A stretch of 64,000 bases of DNA from Rhizobium rhizogenes (GTDB taxonomy: Bacteria; Pseudomonadota; Alphaproteobacteria; Rhizobiales; Rhizobiaceae). Each line of letters opens with the position of its first letter. Position 1 is the stretch's first letter. Made by a program: the position numbers and the translations under genes. The stretch is from assembly GCF_002005205.3 (NCBI RefSeq), contig NZ_CP019701.2, positions 930,001 to 994,000 of the forward strand, given 5' to 3'. The notes under the pieces were generated by a model. The model was not told the origin of the DNA. It worked only from the letters and a program-made list of their open reading frames with translations, and did no database searches. Below, piece by piece: positions 29,285 to 38,881 of the stretch.

Positions 29285-30592
29285 ATGGCAAAAGCCGAGG
29301 CTGAAAAGAGTGCGGCTCCTGCTGTCCGGGAAAAAACCGCACGGCCTTTTTCCGCTTTTGAACGTATGGTGGCCTGGCGTTATCTGCGGTCGCGACGCAA
29401 GGAAGCCTTCATTTCCGTCATCGCCGGGTTTTCCTTTGTCGGCATCATGCTGGGCGTCGCGACGCTCATCATCGTCATGGCTGTGATGAACGGTTTCCGC
29501 ACGGAGCTGATCTCGCGCATTCTCGGCATCAACGGCCATATGATCGTGCAGCCGATCGACCAGCCCTTCAACAATTATGATGAGCTGGCAAAGAAGTTCG
29601 CCGCCGTTCCGGGTGTCACCATGGCCCTGCCGCTGGTGGAAGGGCAGACGCTCGCTTCCGGCCGTGGCGGCGCGGGCTCCGGCGCGCTGGTGCGCGGCGT
29701 GCGCCAGGAGGATATCGACAAGGTCAAGGAAGTCGCCAACAACATCAAGACCGGTGATCTCGTCGGCTTCATGGCGGGTGATGGCGTCCTTGTCGGCTCA
29801 AGGCTTGCCGCCCAGCTCGGCGTGACGGCGGGCGATGATATCACCCTCATTTCGCCGGAGGGCGACGTGACGCCGATGGGCGTCAATCCGCGCGTCAAAT
29901 CCTACAAGATATCGGGCGTCTTCGAGATCGGCATGTCGGAATATGACGCCTCGATGATCTATATGCCGCTGTCCGAGGCCCAGCTCTATTTCAATGCCGA
30001 CGGCATCGTGCAATCCATTGAGCTTTACGTGAGCCGTCCCGATGATGTCGACGGCATCCGGCCGCTGGTGGAACAGGCAGCCGGAAGGCAGATCTATATC
30101 ACCGACTGGAGACAGCGGAACCAGACCTTCTTCTCCGCCCTGCAGGTGGAAAGAAACGTGATGTTCATGATCCTCACCCTCATCGTTCTGGTGGCGGCGC
30201 TGAACATCATTTCCGGTCTCATCATGCTGGTGAAGGACAAGGGCAGCGACATCGCCATTCTGCGCACCATGGGCGCCAGTTCCGGCGCTGTCATGCGCAT
30301 CTTCTTCATGACCGGGGCGGCCATCGGCATGGTCGGCACCTTTGCCGGCGTGGCGCTCGGCGTCATTGTCTGCCTTAACGTGGAATCCATCCGGCAGTTC
30401 TTCTCCTGGATATCAGGCACGGTGCTGTTCGATCCGCAGCTTTATTTCCTGAGCCAGCTGCCGGCCGAAATGGATATCAGCGAGACCATTACCGTTGTCA
30501 TCATGGCGCTGACGCTTTCTTTCCTGGCAACGATCTTTCCGGCATGGCGGGCCTCCAGGCTCGATCCGGTGCAGGCCCTGCGTTACGAATAA
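29285..30592 (+). CDS. lolC: Lipoprotein-releasing system permease (LolC/LolE family)
   Basis: A 435-residue inner-membrane protein with one span near residue 45 (FISVIAGFSFVGIMLGVATLI), a large periplasmic domain, and three spans in the last 150 residues. This is the MacB/LolC topology. With LolD it extracts lipoproteins from the inner membrane for transfer to LolA. Only one permease gene is here, so the complex may be a homodimer (LolF-like) as in other bacteria with a single gene. LolD follows 15 bp later. Confidence 0.95.
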   Translation: MAKAEAEKSAAPAVREKTARPFSAFERMVAWRYLRSRRKEAFISVIAGFSFVGIMLGVATLIIVMAVMNGFRTELISRILGINGHMIVQPIDQPFNNYDELAKKFAAVPGVTMALPLVEGQTLASGRGGAGSGALVRGVRQEDIDKVKEVANNIKTGDLVGFMAGDGVLVGSRLAAQLGVTAGDDITLISPEGDVTPMGVNPRVKSYKISGVFEIGMSEYDASMIYMPLSEAQLYFNADGIVQSIELYVSRPDDVDGIRPLVEQAAGRQIYITDWRQRNQTFFSALQVERNVMFMILTLIVLVAALNIISGLIMLVKDKGSDIAILRTMGASSGAVMRIFFMTGAAIGMVGTFAGVALGVIVCLNVESIRQFFSWISGTVLFDPQLYFLSQLPAEMDISETITVVIMALTLSFLATIFPAWRASRLDPVQALRYE

Positions 30593-30607
30593 GGACCGCT
30601 TCGCAAT

Positions 30608-31291
30608 ATGGCAAAAAAAACAGTGCTGCGGCTTACTGGCGTTGAGAGGACCTATGGTCAGGGCGAGACGTCGCTATCGATCCTGCGCAAGGCCGATTTT
30701 GAATTGAGGAGCGGCGAGATGGTGGCGCTTGTCGCCCCTTCCGGCACGGGTAAATCCACGCTCCTGCATCTGGCCGGGTTGCTGGAGCATCCCGATGCAG
30801 GCGAGATCTTCATCAATGGTGCGCCCTGTCAGGGGCTGCCGGACGAGACGCGCACCGCGATCCGTCGCAGCGATATCGGCTTTGTCTATCAGTTCCATCA
30901 CCTCCTGCCGGAATTTTCCGCCGTGGAAAACGTGATGATGCCGCAGCTGATCGCCGGCCTTGCTCCGGCGGAGGCGCACAAGCGCGCCAGCGCGCTGCTC
31001 GACTACATGCGTGTCGGCCATCGTGGTGAACACCGTCCGGCCGAACTTTCCGGCGGTGAACAACAGCGTGTGGCCATTGCGCGTGCCGTCGCCAATGCGC
31101 CACTGCTGCTGCTTGCGGACGAGCCGACCGGCAACCTCGACCCCGAGACCGCGCATTATGTCTTCGACGCGCTGGAGGCGCTGGTGCGGCAATCCGGCCT
31201 TGCGGCACTGATCGCCACCCATAACCACGAACTCGCGGCCCGGATGGACCGACGCGTGACGCTCGCCGACGGCAAGATCGTCGATTTCTGA
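30608..31291 (+). CDS. lolD: Lipoprotein-releasing system ATP-binding protein
   Basis: A 227-residue ABC ATPase that powers lipoprotein release. The Walker [13 protein letters not shown] (about residue 42), Q-loop region [16 protein letters not shown], signature [14 protein letters not shown] and Walker [13 protein letters not shown] are all intact. It is 15 bp downstream of lolC and is followed by a terminator. Confidence 0.97.
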   Translation: MAKKTVLRLTGVERTYGQGETSLSILRKADFELRSGEMVALVAPSGTGKSTLLHLAGLLEHPDAGEIFINGAPCQGLPDETRTAIRRSDIGFVYQFHHLLPEFSAVENVMMPQLIAGLAPAEAHKRASALLDYMRVGHRGEHRPAELSGGEQQRVAIARAVANAPLLLLADEPTGNLDPETAHYVFDALEALVRQSGLAALIATHNHELAARMDRRVTLADGKIVDF

Positions 31292-31414
31292 TCGGCCGAA
31301 CATTCCTCCGAATTGCCGTGCCGCCGCCAGCGCGGATAGCGTGCGCGGCCGGGATTCGCTCCGGTCCTGATCAGTAGGGTCGGCATCAGCTCTTTCATAT
31401 CTGCATTTTTTGGC

Positions 31415-31446
31415 AACCCGGAGGTGTTTTTTCCTCCGGGTTTTTT
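31415..31446 (+). terminator. Rho-independent terminator after lolD
   Basis: AACCCGGAGG (31415-31424) pairs with CCTCCGGGTT (31433-31442) and is followed by a run of T to 31446. It insulates lolCD from the LexA-controlled unit downstream. Confidence 0.9.
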
Positions 31447-31534
31447 CGCTTTGGAGTCAGGGGTTTGCCGAAAATGTGAACGGAACCGCGGCTGATTCTG
31501 CGGCGTTAGCAAGGGGAATATCAGCAAAACCCTG

Positions 31535-31569
31535 TTGACAATCGAACAAAATGAGAACAAAGTTGGAAC
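31535..31569 (+). promoter_or_regulatory. Promoter with tandem LexA (SOS) boxes
   Basis: Three GAAC repeats at 31544, 31555 and 31566 are each separated by exactly 7 bp. Read on the minus strand this is GTTC-N7-GTTC twice, the known alphaproteobacterial SOS box. A TTGACA at 31535-31540 would serve as the -35 element, so LexA bound here should block RNA polymerase. The -10 is less clear. The first ORF after it is a 28-residue peptide, then dnaE. Confidence 0.8.
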
Positions 31570-31590
31570 ATAACGAGTAAGGAGAGACCA

Positions 31591-31677
31591 ATGACTGATT
31601 TCATCCGTGACGTTGCCGCTTTCGCCTCCATCGCTGTCTTTGTGGCCAGCTTTTCGGTGATCCTCACCGCCCTGTGA
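31591..31677 (+). CDS. SOS-controlled 28-residue membrane peptide
   Basis: A short ORF starting MTDFIRDVAAFAS with a hydrophobic stretch filling residues 8-28 (SIAVFVASFSVILTAL at the end). The shape is a charged head with one membrane helix. An AAGGAG ribosome site lies 6 nt before the ATG, and tandem LexA boxes lie 22 bp upstream. The Caulobacter SOS protein SidA is a 29-residue inner-membrane peptide that blocks division; size, topology and control match, but I have not compared sequences. It is separated from dnaE by 105 bp with no terminator, so dnaE may be read from the same promoter. Confidence 0.7.
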   Translation: MTDFIRDVAAFASIAVFVASFSVILTAL

Positions 31678-31782
31678 AGGAGATACCGGCGCAGAAGCCT
31701 GTATGGCCACCGCAAGGCTGTAGACTTTGAGCGCCGGAAATCGGAAAATCGCCCCCTCGATTCAGAATGACAGGATGACGAT

Positions 31783-34700
31783 ATGGGCGATACGGTTGTG
31801 CGTGCAGAGATCTCTGACAAAACGCTGAAGACGCCGGGTTTTGTTCATCTGCGGGTTCATTCTGCCTATTCCCTGCTTGAGGGGGCGTTGCCCCTCAAGA
31901 AAATCATGTCCAAGGCCGTCGCGGATGGCCAGCCGGCCATCGCCATTACCGATACCAACAACCTCTTCGTCGCGCTGGAGTTTTCCGAAAAAGCGCGCGA
32001 TGAGGGTCTGCAGCCGATCATCGGCTGCCAGCTGTCGATCGACATGCAGGATGCGGCGGAGGACCGCCGCAGCCACAACAGCCATCTTCAGAAACTTCCC
32101 GCCATCGTCCTTCTGGCCGCCGATGCCGAGGGTTATGAGCGGCTGGTGGATCTCGTCAGCCGCGCCTATCTGGAAGGCGAGGGCAGTGGCCATTCCGTGC
32201 ATATCACCCGCGCATGGCTGGAGGAGGCCTCCAATGCCGGGCTGATCGCGCTCACGGGTGCTACCGGCGGTCCGGTCGATATGGCACTGAAGGAAGGCCA
32301 TGCCGCGCAGGCGAAAGAGCGGCTGCTGGCACTGAAGTCGCTCTTCGGTGACAGGCTTTACATCGAGTTGCAGCGTCAGTCCGGTTATGACCGCTCCCAT
32401 GAGCGGCGCCTGATCGGCCTTGCTTATGAACACGATATTCCCCTCGTTGCCACCAACGAGGCGTTTTTCCCTTCCAAGGCCGATTACGAGGCGCACGACG
32501 CGCTGATGGCGGTGGCGCATAACGCCATCGTTTCCGATGACAACCGGTTTCGCCTGACGCCGGATCATTACCTCAAAAGCCGCGAGGAGATGACGGCGCT
32601 TTTTGCCGACCTGCCCGAGGCGCTGGAAAATACCGTCGAGATTGCGCTGCGCTGCTCCTATGTGCTGAAGAAGCGCGGGCCGATCCTGCCGCGTTTCACC
32701 GGCGCCAGCGACGACCCGGAGGCGGCGGAACGCGCCGAAGCCGAGGAGCTTCGCCGGCAGGCGGTGGAGGGGCTGGATCAGCGTCTCGCCGCACTTGGCA
32801 TGGCGCCGGGTTATACGGAGCAGGAATATCGCGAGAGACTGGATTTCGAACTCGGCGTCATCTCGCGCATGAAATTCCCCGGCTATTTCCTCATCGTTGC
32901 CGACTTCATCAAATGGGCCAAGCAGCATGACATTCCGGTTGGCCCGGGCCGTGGTTCGGGTGCCGGCTCGCTCGTCGCTTATGCGCTGACGATCACCGAC
33001 GTCGATCCGCTGCGTTTCTCGCTGCTGTTCGAACGCTTCCTCAATCCTGAACGCGTATCGATGCCCGACTTCGATATCGACTTCTGCCAGGATCGCCGCG
33101 AAGAGGTGATCCGCTACGTGCAGGCCAAATATGGCCGTGAGCAGGTGGCGCAGATCATCACCTTCGGTTCGCTGCAGGCACGTGCGGCCTTGCGCGACGT
33201 CGGCCGCGTGCTGGAAATGCCCTATGGGCAGGTGGACAAGATCTGCAAGCTGGTGCCCAACAACCCGGCCAACCCGACGCCGCTGTCAAAAGCGATCGAG
33301 GAAGAGCCGCGCCTGCAGGAAGAGGCGGACAAGGAGCCGGTCGTCGCCCGCCTGCTGGATATCGCCCAGAAGATCGAAGGGCTTTACCGCCACGCTTCCA
33401 CCCATGCCGCCGGTATCGTCATCGGTGACCGGCCGCTCTCCAAGCTGGTGCCGATGTATCGCGATCCGCGATCCGATATGCCGGTCACCCAGTTCAACAT
33501 GAAGTGGGTCGAAAGCGCCGGTCTCGTCAAATTCGACTTCCTCGGTCTGAAGACGCTGACGGTGCTGAAGGTCGCCGTCGATTTTGTCGCCAAGCGCGGC
33601 ATCACGGTCGATCTTGCCGCCATTCCGCTGGAAGACGCCAGGACCTACGAGATGCTGTCGCGCGGCGAAACCATCGGCGTGTTCCAGGTGGAAAGTGCCG
33701 GCATGCGCAAGGCGCTGATCGGCATGCGCCCCGACTGCATCGAGGACATCATCGCGCTGGTGGCGCTTTATCGTCCCGGCCCGATGGAGAACATCCCGGT
33801 CTATAATGCCCGCAAGCATGGCGAGGAGGAGCTGGAATCGATCCATCCGACCATCGACCATCTGCTCAAGGAAACGCAGGGTGTTATCGTCTATCAGGAA
33901 CAGGTGATGCAGATCGCCCAGGTTCTGTCGGGTTATTCGCTCGGCGAAGCCGATCTTCTGCGCCGCGCCATGGGCAAGAAGATCAAGGAGGAGATGGACA
34001 AGCAGCGCGAGCGCTTTGTCGATGGCGCCATCGAGAACGGCGTCTCGAAGCCGCAGGCCAACACCATCTTCGACCTTCTCGCGAAATTCGCCAATTACGG
34101 CTTCAACAAGAGCCACGCCGCCGCCTACGCCATCGTGTCCTACCAGACCGCCTATATGAAGGCGCATTATCCGGTGGAGTTCCTGGCGGCCTCCATGACA
34201 CTCGATATGGCCAACACGGAAAAGCTCAACGATTTCCGTCAGGATGCCGGCCGCCTTGGCATCGAGGTCGTCGCACCTTCGGTGCAGACCTCGTTCCGGC
34301 AATTCGAGACGGGCGAGAACCGCATCTATTATTCGCTGGCGGCCATCAAGGGTGTGGGCGAGGGCGCGGTGGAGCACATCGTTCAGGTACGCGACGGCAA
34401 GCCGTTCACGAGCCTTGAGGATTTCTGCCTGCGCATCGATCCCAAGCAGATCAACCGGCGTGTGCTGGAAAGCCTCATCAATGCCGGCGCTTTCGATTGC
34501 TTCGGCCGTGATCGCGCCGAACTGATCGGTGGGCTGGACCGCATCATCGGTTATGCCCAGATGGCGCAGAACAACCGCACCATCGGCCAGTCGGACATGT
34601 TCGGCTCGGGTGGCGGCAATGGCCCGGAGAAGCTGGTCCTTCCCGCCTTCCAGCCCTGGCTCGCCTCGGAAAAACTGCTGCGTGAATATCAGGTGCTCGG

Positions 34701-35283
34701 TTTTTACCTCACCGCCCATCCGCTCGATACCTATCGTCCCGTGCTGGAAAAACTGCGCGTGCAGAATTTCGCCGATTTTTCCGCCGCGGTGAAACAGGGC
34801 GCCACCGCCGGGCGTCTGGCCGGCACCGTCACCGGCAAGCAGGAACGCAAGACCCGCACCGGCAACAAGATGGGTATCGTCACCTTCTCGGACGCATCGG
34901 GCCAATACGAAGCGGTGCTGTTTTCCGAAGGGCTCGGCCAGTTTCGCGATCTGCTGGAGGTCGGCAAATCGCTTGTTATCACCGTGCAGGCCGAAGAGCG
35001 TCCGGAGGGCATCGGCCTGCGTATCCAGACGGCGCAGTCGCTGGAAGAAAAATCCGTGCAGATGCAGAAGGCGCTGCGCGTTTATGTGCGCGATTCCGGC
35101 CCGCTGAAAACCGTTGCCCGCCACCTCAACACCAGGGGCGACGGCTCTGTCTATTTCATCGTCATCAAGGATGAAGGCAGCCGCGAGATCGAGGTGGAAT
35201 TGACGGAGAAATACCGTATTTCACCCGAGATCGCCGCTGCCCTGCGGTCCGCGCCCGGTGTCGTGGATGTGGAACTGGTGTGA
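31783..35283 (+). CDS. dnaE: DNA polymerase III alpha subunit
   Basis: The 1166-residue replicative polymerase. The N-terminal PHP domain starts HLRVHSAYSLLEGALPL; the palm carries the catalytic aspartates in MPDFDIDFCQDRREEV (Asp-x-Asp) and GPGRGSGAGSLVAYAL; a helix-hairpin-helix, beta-binding and OB-fold region make up the end. Length and the PHP residues fit housekeeping DnaE1 rather than the shorter error-prone DnaE2. An AGGATGACG site precedes the ATG. The upstream LexA boxes may add SOS control to its transcription. Confidence 0.97.
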   Translation: MGDTVVRAEISDKTLKTPGFVHLRVHSAYSLLEGALPLKKIMSKAVADGQPAIAITDTNNLFVALEFSEKARDEGLQPIIGCQLSIDMQDAAEDRRSHNSHLQKLPAIVLLAADAEGYERLVDLVSRAYLEGEGSGHSVHITRAWLEEASNAGLIALTGATGGPVDMALKEGHAAQAKERLLALKSLFGDRLYIELQRQSGYDRSHERRLIGLAYEHDIPLVATNEAFFPSKADYEAHDALMAVAHNAIVSDDNRFRLTPDHYLKSREEMTALFADLPEALENTVEIALRCSYVLKKRGPILPRFTGASDDPEAAERAEAEELRRQAVEGLDQRLAALGMAPGYTEQEYRERLDFELGVISRMKFPGYFLIVADFIKWAKQHDIPVGPGRGSGAGSLVAYALTITDVDPLRFSLLFERFLNPERVSMPDFDIDFCQDRREEVIRYVQAKYGREQVAQIITFGSLQARAALRDVGRVLEMPYGQVDKICKLVPNNPANPTPLSKAIEEEPRLQEEADKEPVVARLLDIAQKIEGLYRHASTHAAGIVIGDRPLSKLVPMYRDPRSDMPVTQFNMKWVESAGLVKFDFLGLKTLTVLKVAVDFVAKRGITVDLAAIPLEDARTYEMLSRGETIGVFQVESAGMRKALIGMRPDCIEDIIALVALYRPGPMENIPVYNARKHGEEELESIHPTIDHLLKETQGVIVYQEQVMQIAQVLSGYSLGEADLLRRAMGKKIKEEMDKQRERFVDGAIENGVSKPQANTIFDLLAKFANYGFNKSHAAAYAIVSYQTAYMKAHYPVEFLAASMTLDMANTEKLNDFRQDAGRLGIEVVAPSVQTSFRQFETGENRIYYSLAAIKGVGEGAVEHIVQVRDGKPFTSLEDFCLRIDPKQINRRVLESLINAGAFDCFGRDRAELIGGLDRIIGYAQMAQNNRTIGQSDMFGSGGGNGPEKLVLPAFQPWLASEKLLREYQVLGFYLTAHPLDTYRPVLEKLRVQNFADFSAAVKQGATAGRLAGTVTGKQERKTRTGNKMGIVTFSDASGQYEAVLFSEGLGQFRDLLEVGKSLVITVQAEERPEGIGLRIQTAQSLEEKSVQMQKALRVYVRDSGPLKTVARHLNTRGDGSVYFIVIKDEGSREIEVELTEKYRISPEIAAALRSAPGVVDVELV

Positions 35284-35300
35284 GGCGAAAGCCCTCACAC
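35278..35300. terminator. Shared hairpin across the convergent dnaE and L,D-transpeptidase stop codons
   Basis: GTGTGAGG (35278-35285) pairs perfectly with CCTCACAC (35293-35300) around 7 nt. It contains both stop codons. Neither side has a T run, so any termination would be factor-assisted. Confidence 0.4.
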
Positions 35301-36533
35301 GGGTCCTTCCTTCGTGACGGTGATGAAGTCGGTTCCGGTTCCCGTCTCCATCTGGTGACTGAGGTCGGAGATGGTGATCGAGCTGCCGGTTGAAAGCTCC
35401 TGCTCGATCCGGGTGCGTATCGCCGCCGGTATATCGAGACGGCTGAGCACGGCGCTCAACTGGTCGAAGCCGCCGGGTGCTTCGGTAACCGTAATGCCGA
35501 GGCGTTTGCGGGCGGCGGCCGGCAGGTGGTTTTCAAGCGTCACGCCGTTCCATTCGGCGGTTCCCGCGGTGCGATCCACGGCAACGGCCTCGAAGAAATG
35601 GGTTCCGAGCGCGATGTCGGGATCCCTGATGTCGATAGCCGCTTCAAACAGTGGTTTGAAATCCTGCCGCACCATGATCTGGCCATTTGGCGGATGATCT
35701 TCACCGGCGGATTCGTAGAGCGCTTTCACAAAGGCGTCGGTCAGAAGCGGCCCGGTCGTCTTCAACCCTTTCCAGCGCTTGAAACCGTTCGCGGCACTGA
35801 TCGTCATCTCCCCGGCGTAACCATCCGCAGAACCGGCGTCGAAGCCGAGCCGGGTCAGTACGGCCTGAACATCCATCACCTTTTCCCGCTCACCACGCCG
35901 GGTAATGAGAATGCGCAGGGGCGAGGGGGCCTTGGCCTTCGCCGCCGGTCTGACGGCCTGCGTTTTTTCATTGACGGCAACCTCGACCGCACCCAGTGCG
36001 GCATCGAAGGTCGCCGGGCGCAGCTCGACATCCGAGAGAAGCAGCTTGCCGTCATCGGCATCGTCACGCGGGGAAAACAGCGCGGGATGTTGCACGAAGC
36101 GCAGCGAAACCGGGCGATCGGTGATGATGACATGCACCCCGGCCCGCGTATCACCAAACAGTGACTTGGCGAATTTCGAGGGCAGGCGCACGCAGCCATG
36201 CGAGGCCGGATAGTTCGGCACCTTGCCTTCGTGCAGCGCGATGCCGGACCATGTCAGCCGCTGCATGAAGGGCATGGGGGCTGCCGAATAGATATTCGAC
36301 TCGTGATATTTGCGCTTTTCCAGAATGGAGAAGATGCCGCTCGGCGTCTCATGCCCGGCCTTGCCGGTGGAGACTTTCGAGGTGGCGATGATCTCGCCGT
36401 TTTCATAAAGCGAGAGCGACTGGTCGCTTTTTGATACCAGAATTTGCAGGGCCCTGCCGTCGGCGGCGAGTGCCGGAAAGGCAAGAAAACTGGCCGACAG
36501 CATGCCGGCCGCAAGACGGAAGCGAAGGGACAT
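35295..36533 (-). CDS. L,D-transpeptidase (YkuD domain) with peptidoglycan-binding domain
   Basis: A 412-residue exported protein that crosslinks peptidoglycan or anchors proteins to it. Residues 1-24 are a signal peptide (ends ALAADG). The YkuD domain follows, with its catalytic motif SHGCVRLP (His112, Cys114). A peptidoglycan-binding-like segment (VMDVQAVLTRLGFDAGSADGY, read as LTRLGFDAGSADGY) lies near the middle. The start at 36533 is preferred to the upstream ATG because the signal peptide begins there. It is convergent with dnaE, 11 bp apart. Confidence 0.9.
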   Translation of the reverse strand: MSLRFRLAAGMLSASFLAFPALAADGRALQILVSKSDQSLSLYENGEIIATSKVSTGKAGHETPSGIFSILEKRKYHESNIYSAAPMPFMQRLTWSGIALHEGKVPNYPASHGCVRLPSKFAKSLFGDTRAGVHVIITDRPVSLRFVQHPALFSPRDDADDGKLLLSDVELRPATFDAALGAVEVAVNEKTQAVRPAAKAKAPSPLRILITRRGEREKVMDVQAVLTRLGFDAGSADGYAGEMTISAANGFKRWKGLKTTGPLLTDAFVKALYESAGEDHPPNGQIMVRQDFKPLFEAAIDIRDPDIALGTHFFEAVAVDRTAGTAEWNGVTLENHLPAAARKRLGITVTEAPGGFDQLSAVLSRLDIPAAIRTRIEQELSTGSSITISDLSHQMETGTGTDFITVTKEGPV

Positions 36534-36578
36534 GACGCAATACACCACATGCACAAAACTTCACTTACTCAATCATGC

Positions 36579-36597
36579 GAAGTTTAATGAAGTTTAA
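36579..36597 (-). promoter_or_regulatory. Direct repeats upstream of the L,D-transpeptidase
   Basis: GAAGTTTAA occurs twice with a 10-bp period (36579 and 36589), and an inverted copy AAACTTC lies at 36556-36562. Ten-base phasing is typical of OmpR-family response-regulator sites. No regulator can be named. Confidence 0.35.
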
Positions 36598-36697
36598 GGA
36601 CTGCGCGGTCGCAACATCACTAATTTGTGTAAAATCTAAAATAAACACATCCGGCACCGGCAGACTGCCGACAGGCAGCCCGCGCCGATGGCGGCTA

Positions 36698-37981
36698 CTA
36701 TTTTCGTGAACCGAACGTATAGCCGGTCTCGACGCTGCCCTTGCCGAACCTGTCGCGCAGCTTGTCCATGGCCGCTTCCGCCGCCGCCCTCCGTCCCGCC
36801 TGCCTGTCGACGAGATCGGGCGGATCGGCAAGGCCCGCATCGCGCAGATCGCTGACACCAATGCCGAGCAGGCGGAATTTCGTGCCGTCGGTTTCCTTTT
36901 CCAGCAGCGAAAGGCCGGTGCGGAATATCCGGTCGGCAAGCTGGGTGGGGTCATCGAGCCTGCGATTGCGGGTGCGGAGCTTGAAGTCGGCCGTTTTCAT
37001 CTTCAGCACCACCGTCTGGCCCGAAATACCGTTCTTCTTCAGCCGCCAGGCAACCTTTTCGGAGAGTGAGCGCAGGATCGGCACGAGATCCTCGTGGCGG
37101 GAAATATCGTTGAAGAAGGTGGTTTCGGACGATACGCTTTTGACCGGATCGTTATTGTGCACGTGCCGCTCGTCAATGCCGCGCGCAAGGCGGAAAAGGC
37201 GCTGTCCCATCACGCCGTAACGGCGCATCAGCTCGCTTTCCTCCATTTCCTGCAGCTGCGCGATCATGCGGATGCCGTCCGCCTCCAGCGTCGCCGCAAA
37301 GGCCTTGCCCACGCCCCAGATCGTCGTTACCGGCCGCGTCGCCAGAAAGGAAAGCGCTTCCGCCTCGCCGATCACCGAAAAGCCGCGCGGTTTCCTGAGG
37401 TCGGATGCGACCTTGGCCAGAAACTTGCAGTAGGAAAGCCCGGCCGATACGGTGACCCCCACTTCCTTTTCCACGCGTCTTGCGAATTTCGCCAATACGC
37501 GGGCCGGCGGATCGTGGTGGAGTTTCTCGGTTCCGGAAAGATCGAGAAAGGCTTCATCTATGGAAAGCGGCTGCACCAGCGGCGTCAGCTCCTGCATCAT
37601 GGCACGGATTTCCCGCCCGACACGGCTGTATTTCTCCATGTCCGGCTTGATGACCACCGCATCCGGACAGGCTTCCAGCGCCTTGAACATCGGCATGGCG
37701 GAGCGCACGCCCTGAATACGGGCGATGTAGCAGGCCGTCGAAACCACTCCACGCTTGCCGCCGCCGACGATCACCGGCTTGTCGGCAAGTTCGGGATTGT
37801 CGCGTTTTTCAACCGAGGCGTAAAAGGCGTCGCAATCGATATGGGCGATGCTGAGACTGTAGAGCTCGTCATGATAGACAAGGCGCGGACTGCCGCAGGT
37901 ACGGCAACGCCTTGATCCCGCTGGCTGGCCGGCCAGACAGTCGCGGCAAAAACCGGGATCATAGGAGTGCGACGTGGACAT
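36698..37981 (-). CDS. dinB: DNA polymerase IV with N-terminal zinc ribbon
   Basis: A 427-residue Y-family translesion polymerase. The catalytic motifs [20 protein letters not shown] (read as [12 protein letters not shown]) near residue 48 and LSIDEAFLD near residue 147 are intact; the little-finger domain follows. The first 40 residues hold two CxxC pairs (CRDCLAG, CRTCGSP), a small zinc ribbon not found in E. coli DinB. I see no LexA box in the first 120 bp upstream. It lies between the transpeptidase and DUF3572 genes, all on the minus strand. Confidence 0.95.
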   Translation of the reverse strand: MSTSHSYDPGFCRDCLAGQPAGSRRCRTCGSPRLVYHDELYSLSIAHIDCDAFYASVEKRDNPELADKPVIVGGGKRGVVSTACYIARIQGVRSAMPMFKALEACPDAVVIKPDMEKYSRVGREIRAMMQELTPLVQPLSIDEAFLDLSGTEKLHHDPPARVLAKFARRVEKEVGVTVSAGLSYCKFLAKVASDLRKPRGFSVIGEAEALSFLATRPVTTIWGVGKAFAATLEADGIRMIAQLQEMEESELMRRYGVMGQRLFRLARGIDERHVHNNDPVKSVSSETTFFNDISRHEDLVPILRSLSEKVAWRLKKNGISGQTVVLKMKTADFKLRTRNRRLDDPTQLADRIFRTGLSLLEKETDGTKFRLLGIGVSDLRDAGLADPPDLVDRQAGRRAAAEAAMDKLRDRFGKGSVETGYTFGSRK

Positions 37982-38051
37982 GGGCCGAAAACAAAACCAG
38001 AACGTTGCCGACCATACTCCGGCTGCGGCGATGGCTCAAGGGGCGAGCCTG

Positions 38052-38360
38052 TCAATACACCCCTGAATCGAGTCCCGGGCCGGAAAAATGATGCCAGGCT
38101 GCGGCCACCGTTTCGGGCGATGTGTCGGTCGCGGCGCAAAATGCCATGAGGTCCGGTTCGTGGCTCATCAGGAAATCGGTGAGGCCGGCCAGAAAGCCGG
38201 GATCGTTGACGGCCTGGCGCAGCATATTGGCCTGCAATCCACTCAGCGCCAGAAAACGCGCCAGCATTTCCGGCTCGTTTGCAAGCCAGCCAAGTATGGC
38301 GGCCGCTGTTTCTTGCGGATCCTGACCGGCATTGCCTTTGTTTTTCGTATCGCGCAGCAT
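38052..38360 (-). CDS. DUF3572 family protein
   Basis: A 102-residue soluble, mostly helical protein, with AILGWLANEPEMLARFLALSG and FLMSHEPDLMAFCAATD segments (read as WLANEPEMLARFL and HEPDLMAFCAA). This matches the rhizobial DUF3572 family, of unknown function. It is divergent from divK, with 131 bp between the start codons, which is its usual position. Its product may share that promoter region with divK. Confidence 0.85.
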   Translation of the reverse strand: MLRDTKNKGNAGQDPQETAAAILGWLANEPEMLARFLALSGLQANMLRQAVNDPGFLAGLTDFLMSHEPDLMAFCAATDTSPETVAAAWHHFSGPGLDSGVY

Positions 38361-38491
38361 TTCTTCCCCGAAGTTACCTATTTTGAAACCAAATCCCTCT
38401 AGCCTTGCGCAACAAATGGACGATGGAATCGGTTCTTAGGCAACTTATATGTCTGGATGATGGTTTCAAAGCGAAACGGGGACTGCCCACC

Positions 38492-38863
38492 ATGCCCAAG
38501 CAGGTCATGATAGTCGAAGACAACGAGCTGAACATGAAGCTCTTTCGCGACCTGATCGAGGCGTCCGGCTATACGACGATCCAGACGCGCAACGGCATGG
38601 AAGCACTTGATCTTGCCCGCAAGCACCGCCCGGATCTCATTCTCATGGATATCCAGCTGCCGGAGGTTTCGGGACTGGAGGTGACGAAATGGCTGAAGGA
38701 GGATGACGAATTGCACGTCATTCCCGTCATCGCCGTCACGGCATTTGCCATGAAGGGTGACGAGGAGCGGATTCGTCAGGGCGGATGCGAGGCCTATGTG
38801 TCGAAGCCGATTTCCGTCCCGAAATTCATTGAAGTCATCAAGACCTATCTGGGCGATGCGTAA
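38492..38863 (+). CDS. divK: Cell-cycle response regulator DivK
   Basis: A 123-residue single-domain receiver. The phosphoacceptor is Asp53 in [13 protein letters not shown]; the acidic pair is Glu9-Asp10 in MIVEDNELN; the conserved Thr and Lys are in AVTAFAM and VSKPIS. In Caulobacter DivK links PleC/DivJ to CtrA control of the cell cycle. The start [11 protein letters not shown] is chosen because receivers begin there. pleD follows 18 bp later, as in other alphaproteobacteria. Confidence 0.96.
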   Translation: MPKQVMIVEDNELNMKLFRDLIEASGYTTIQTRNGMEALDLARKHRPDLILMDIQLPEVSGLEVTKWLKEDDELHVIPVIAVTAFAMKGDEERIRQGGCEAYVSKPISVPKFIEVIKTYLGDA

Positions 38864-38881
38864 GGCGACTGAGGAACGGTT

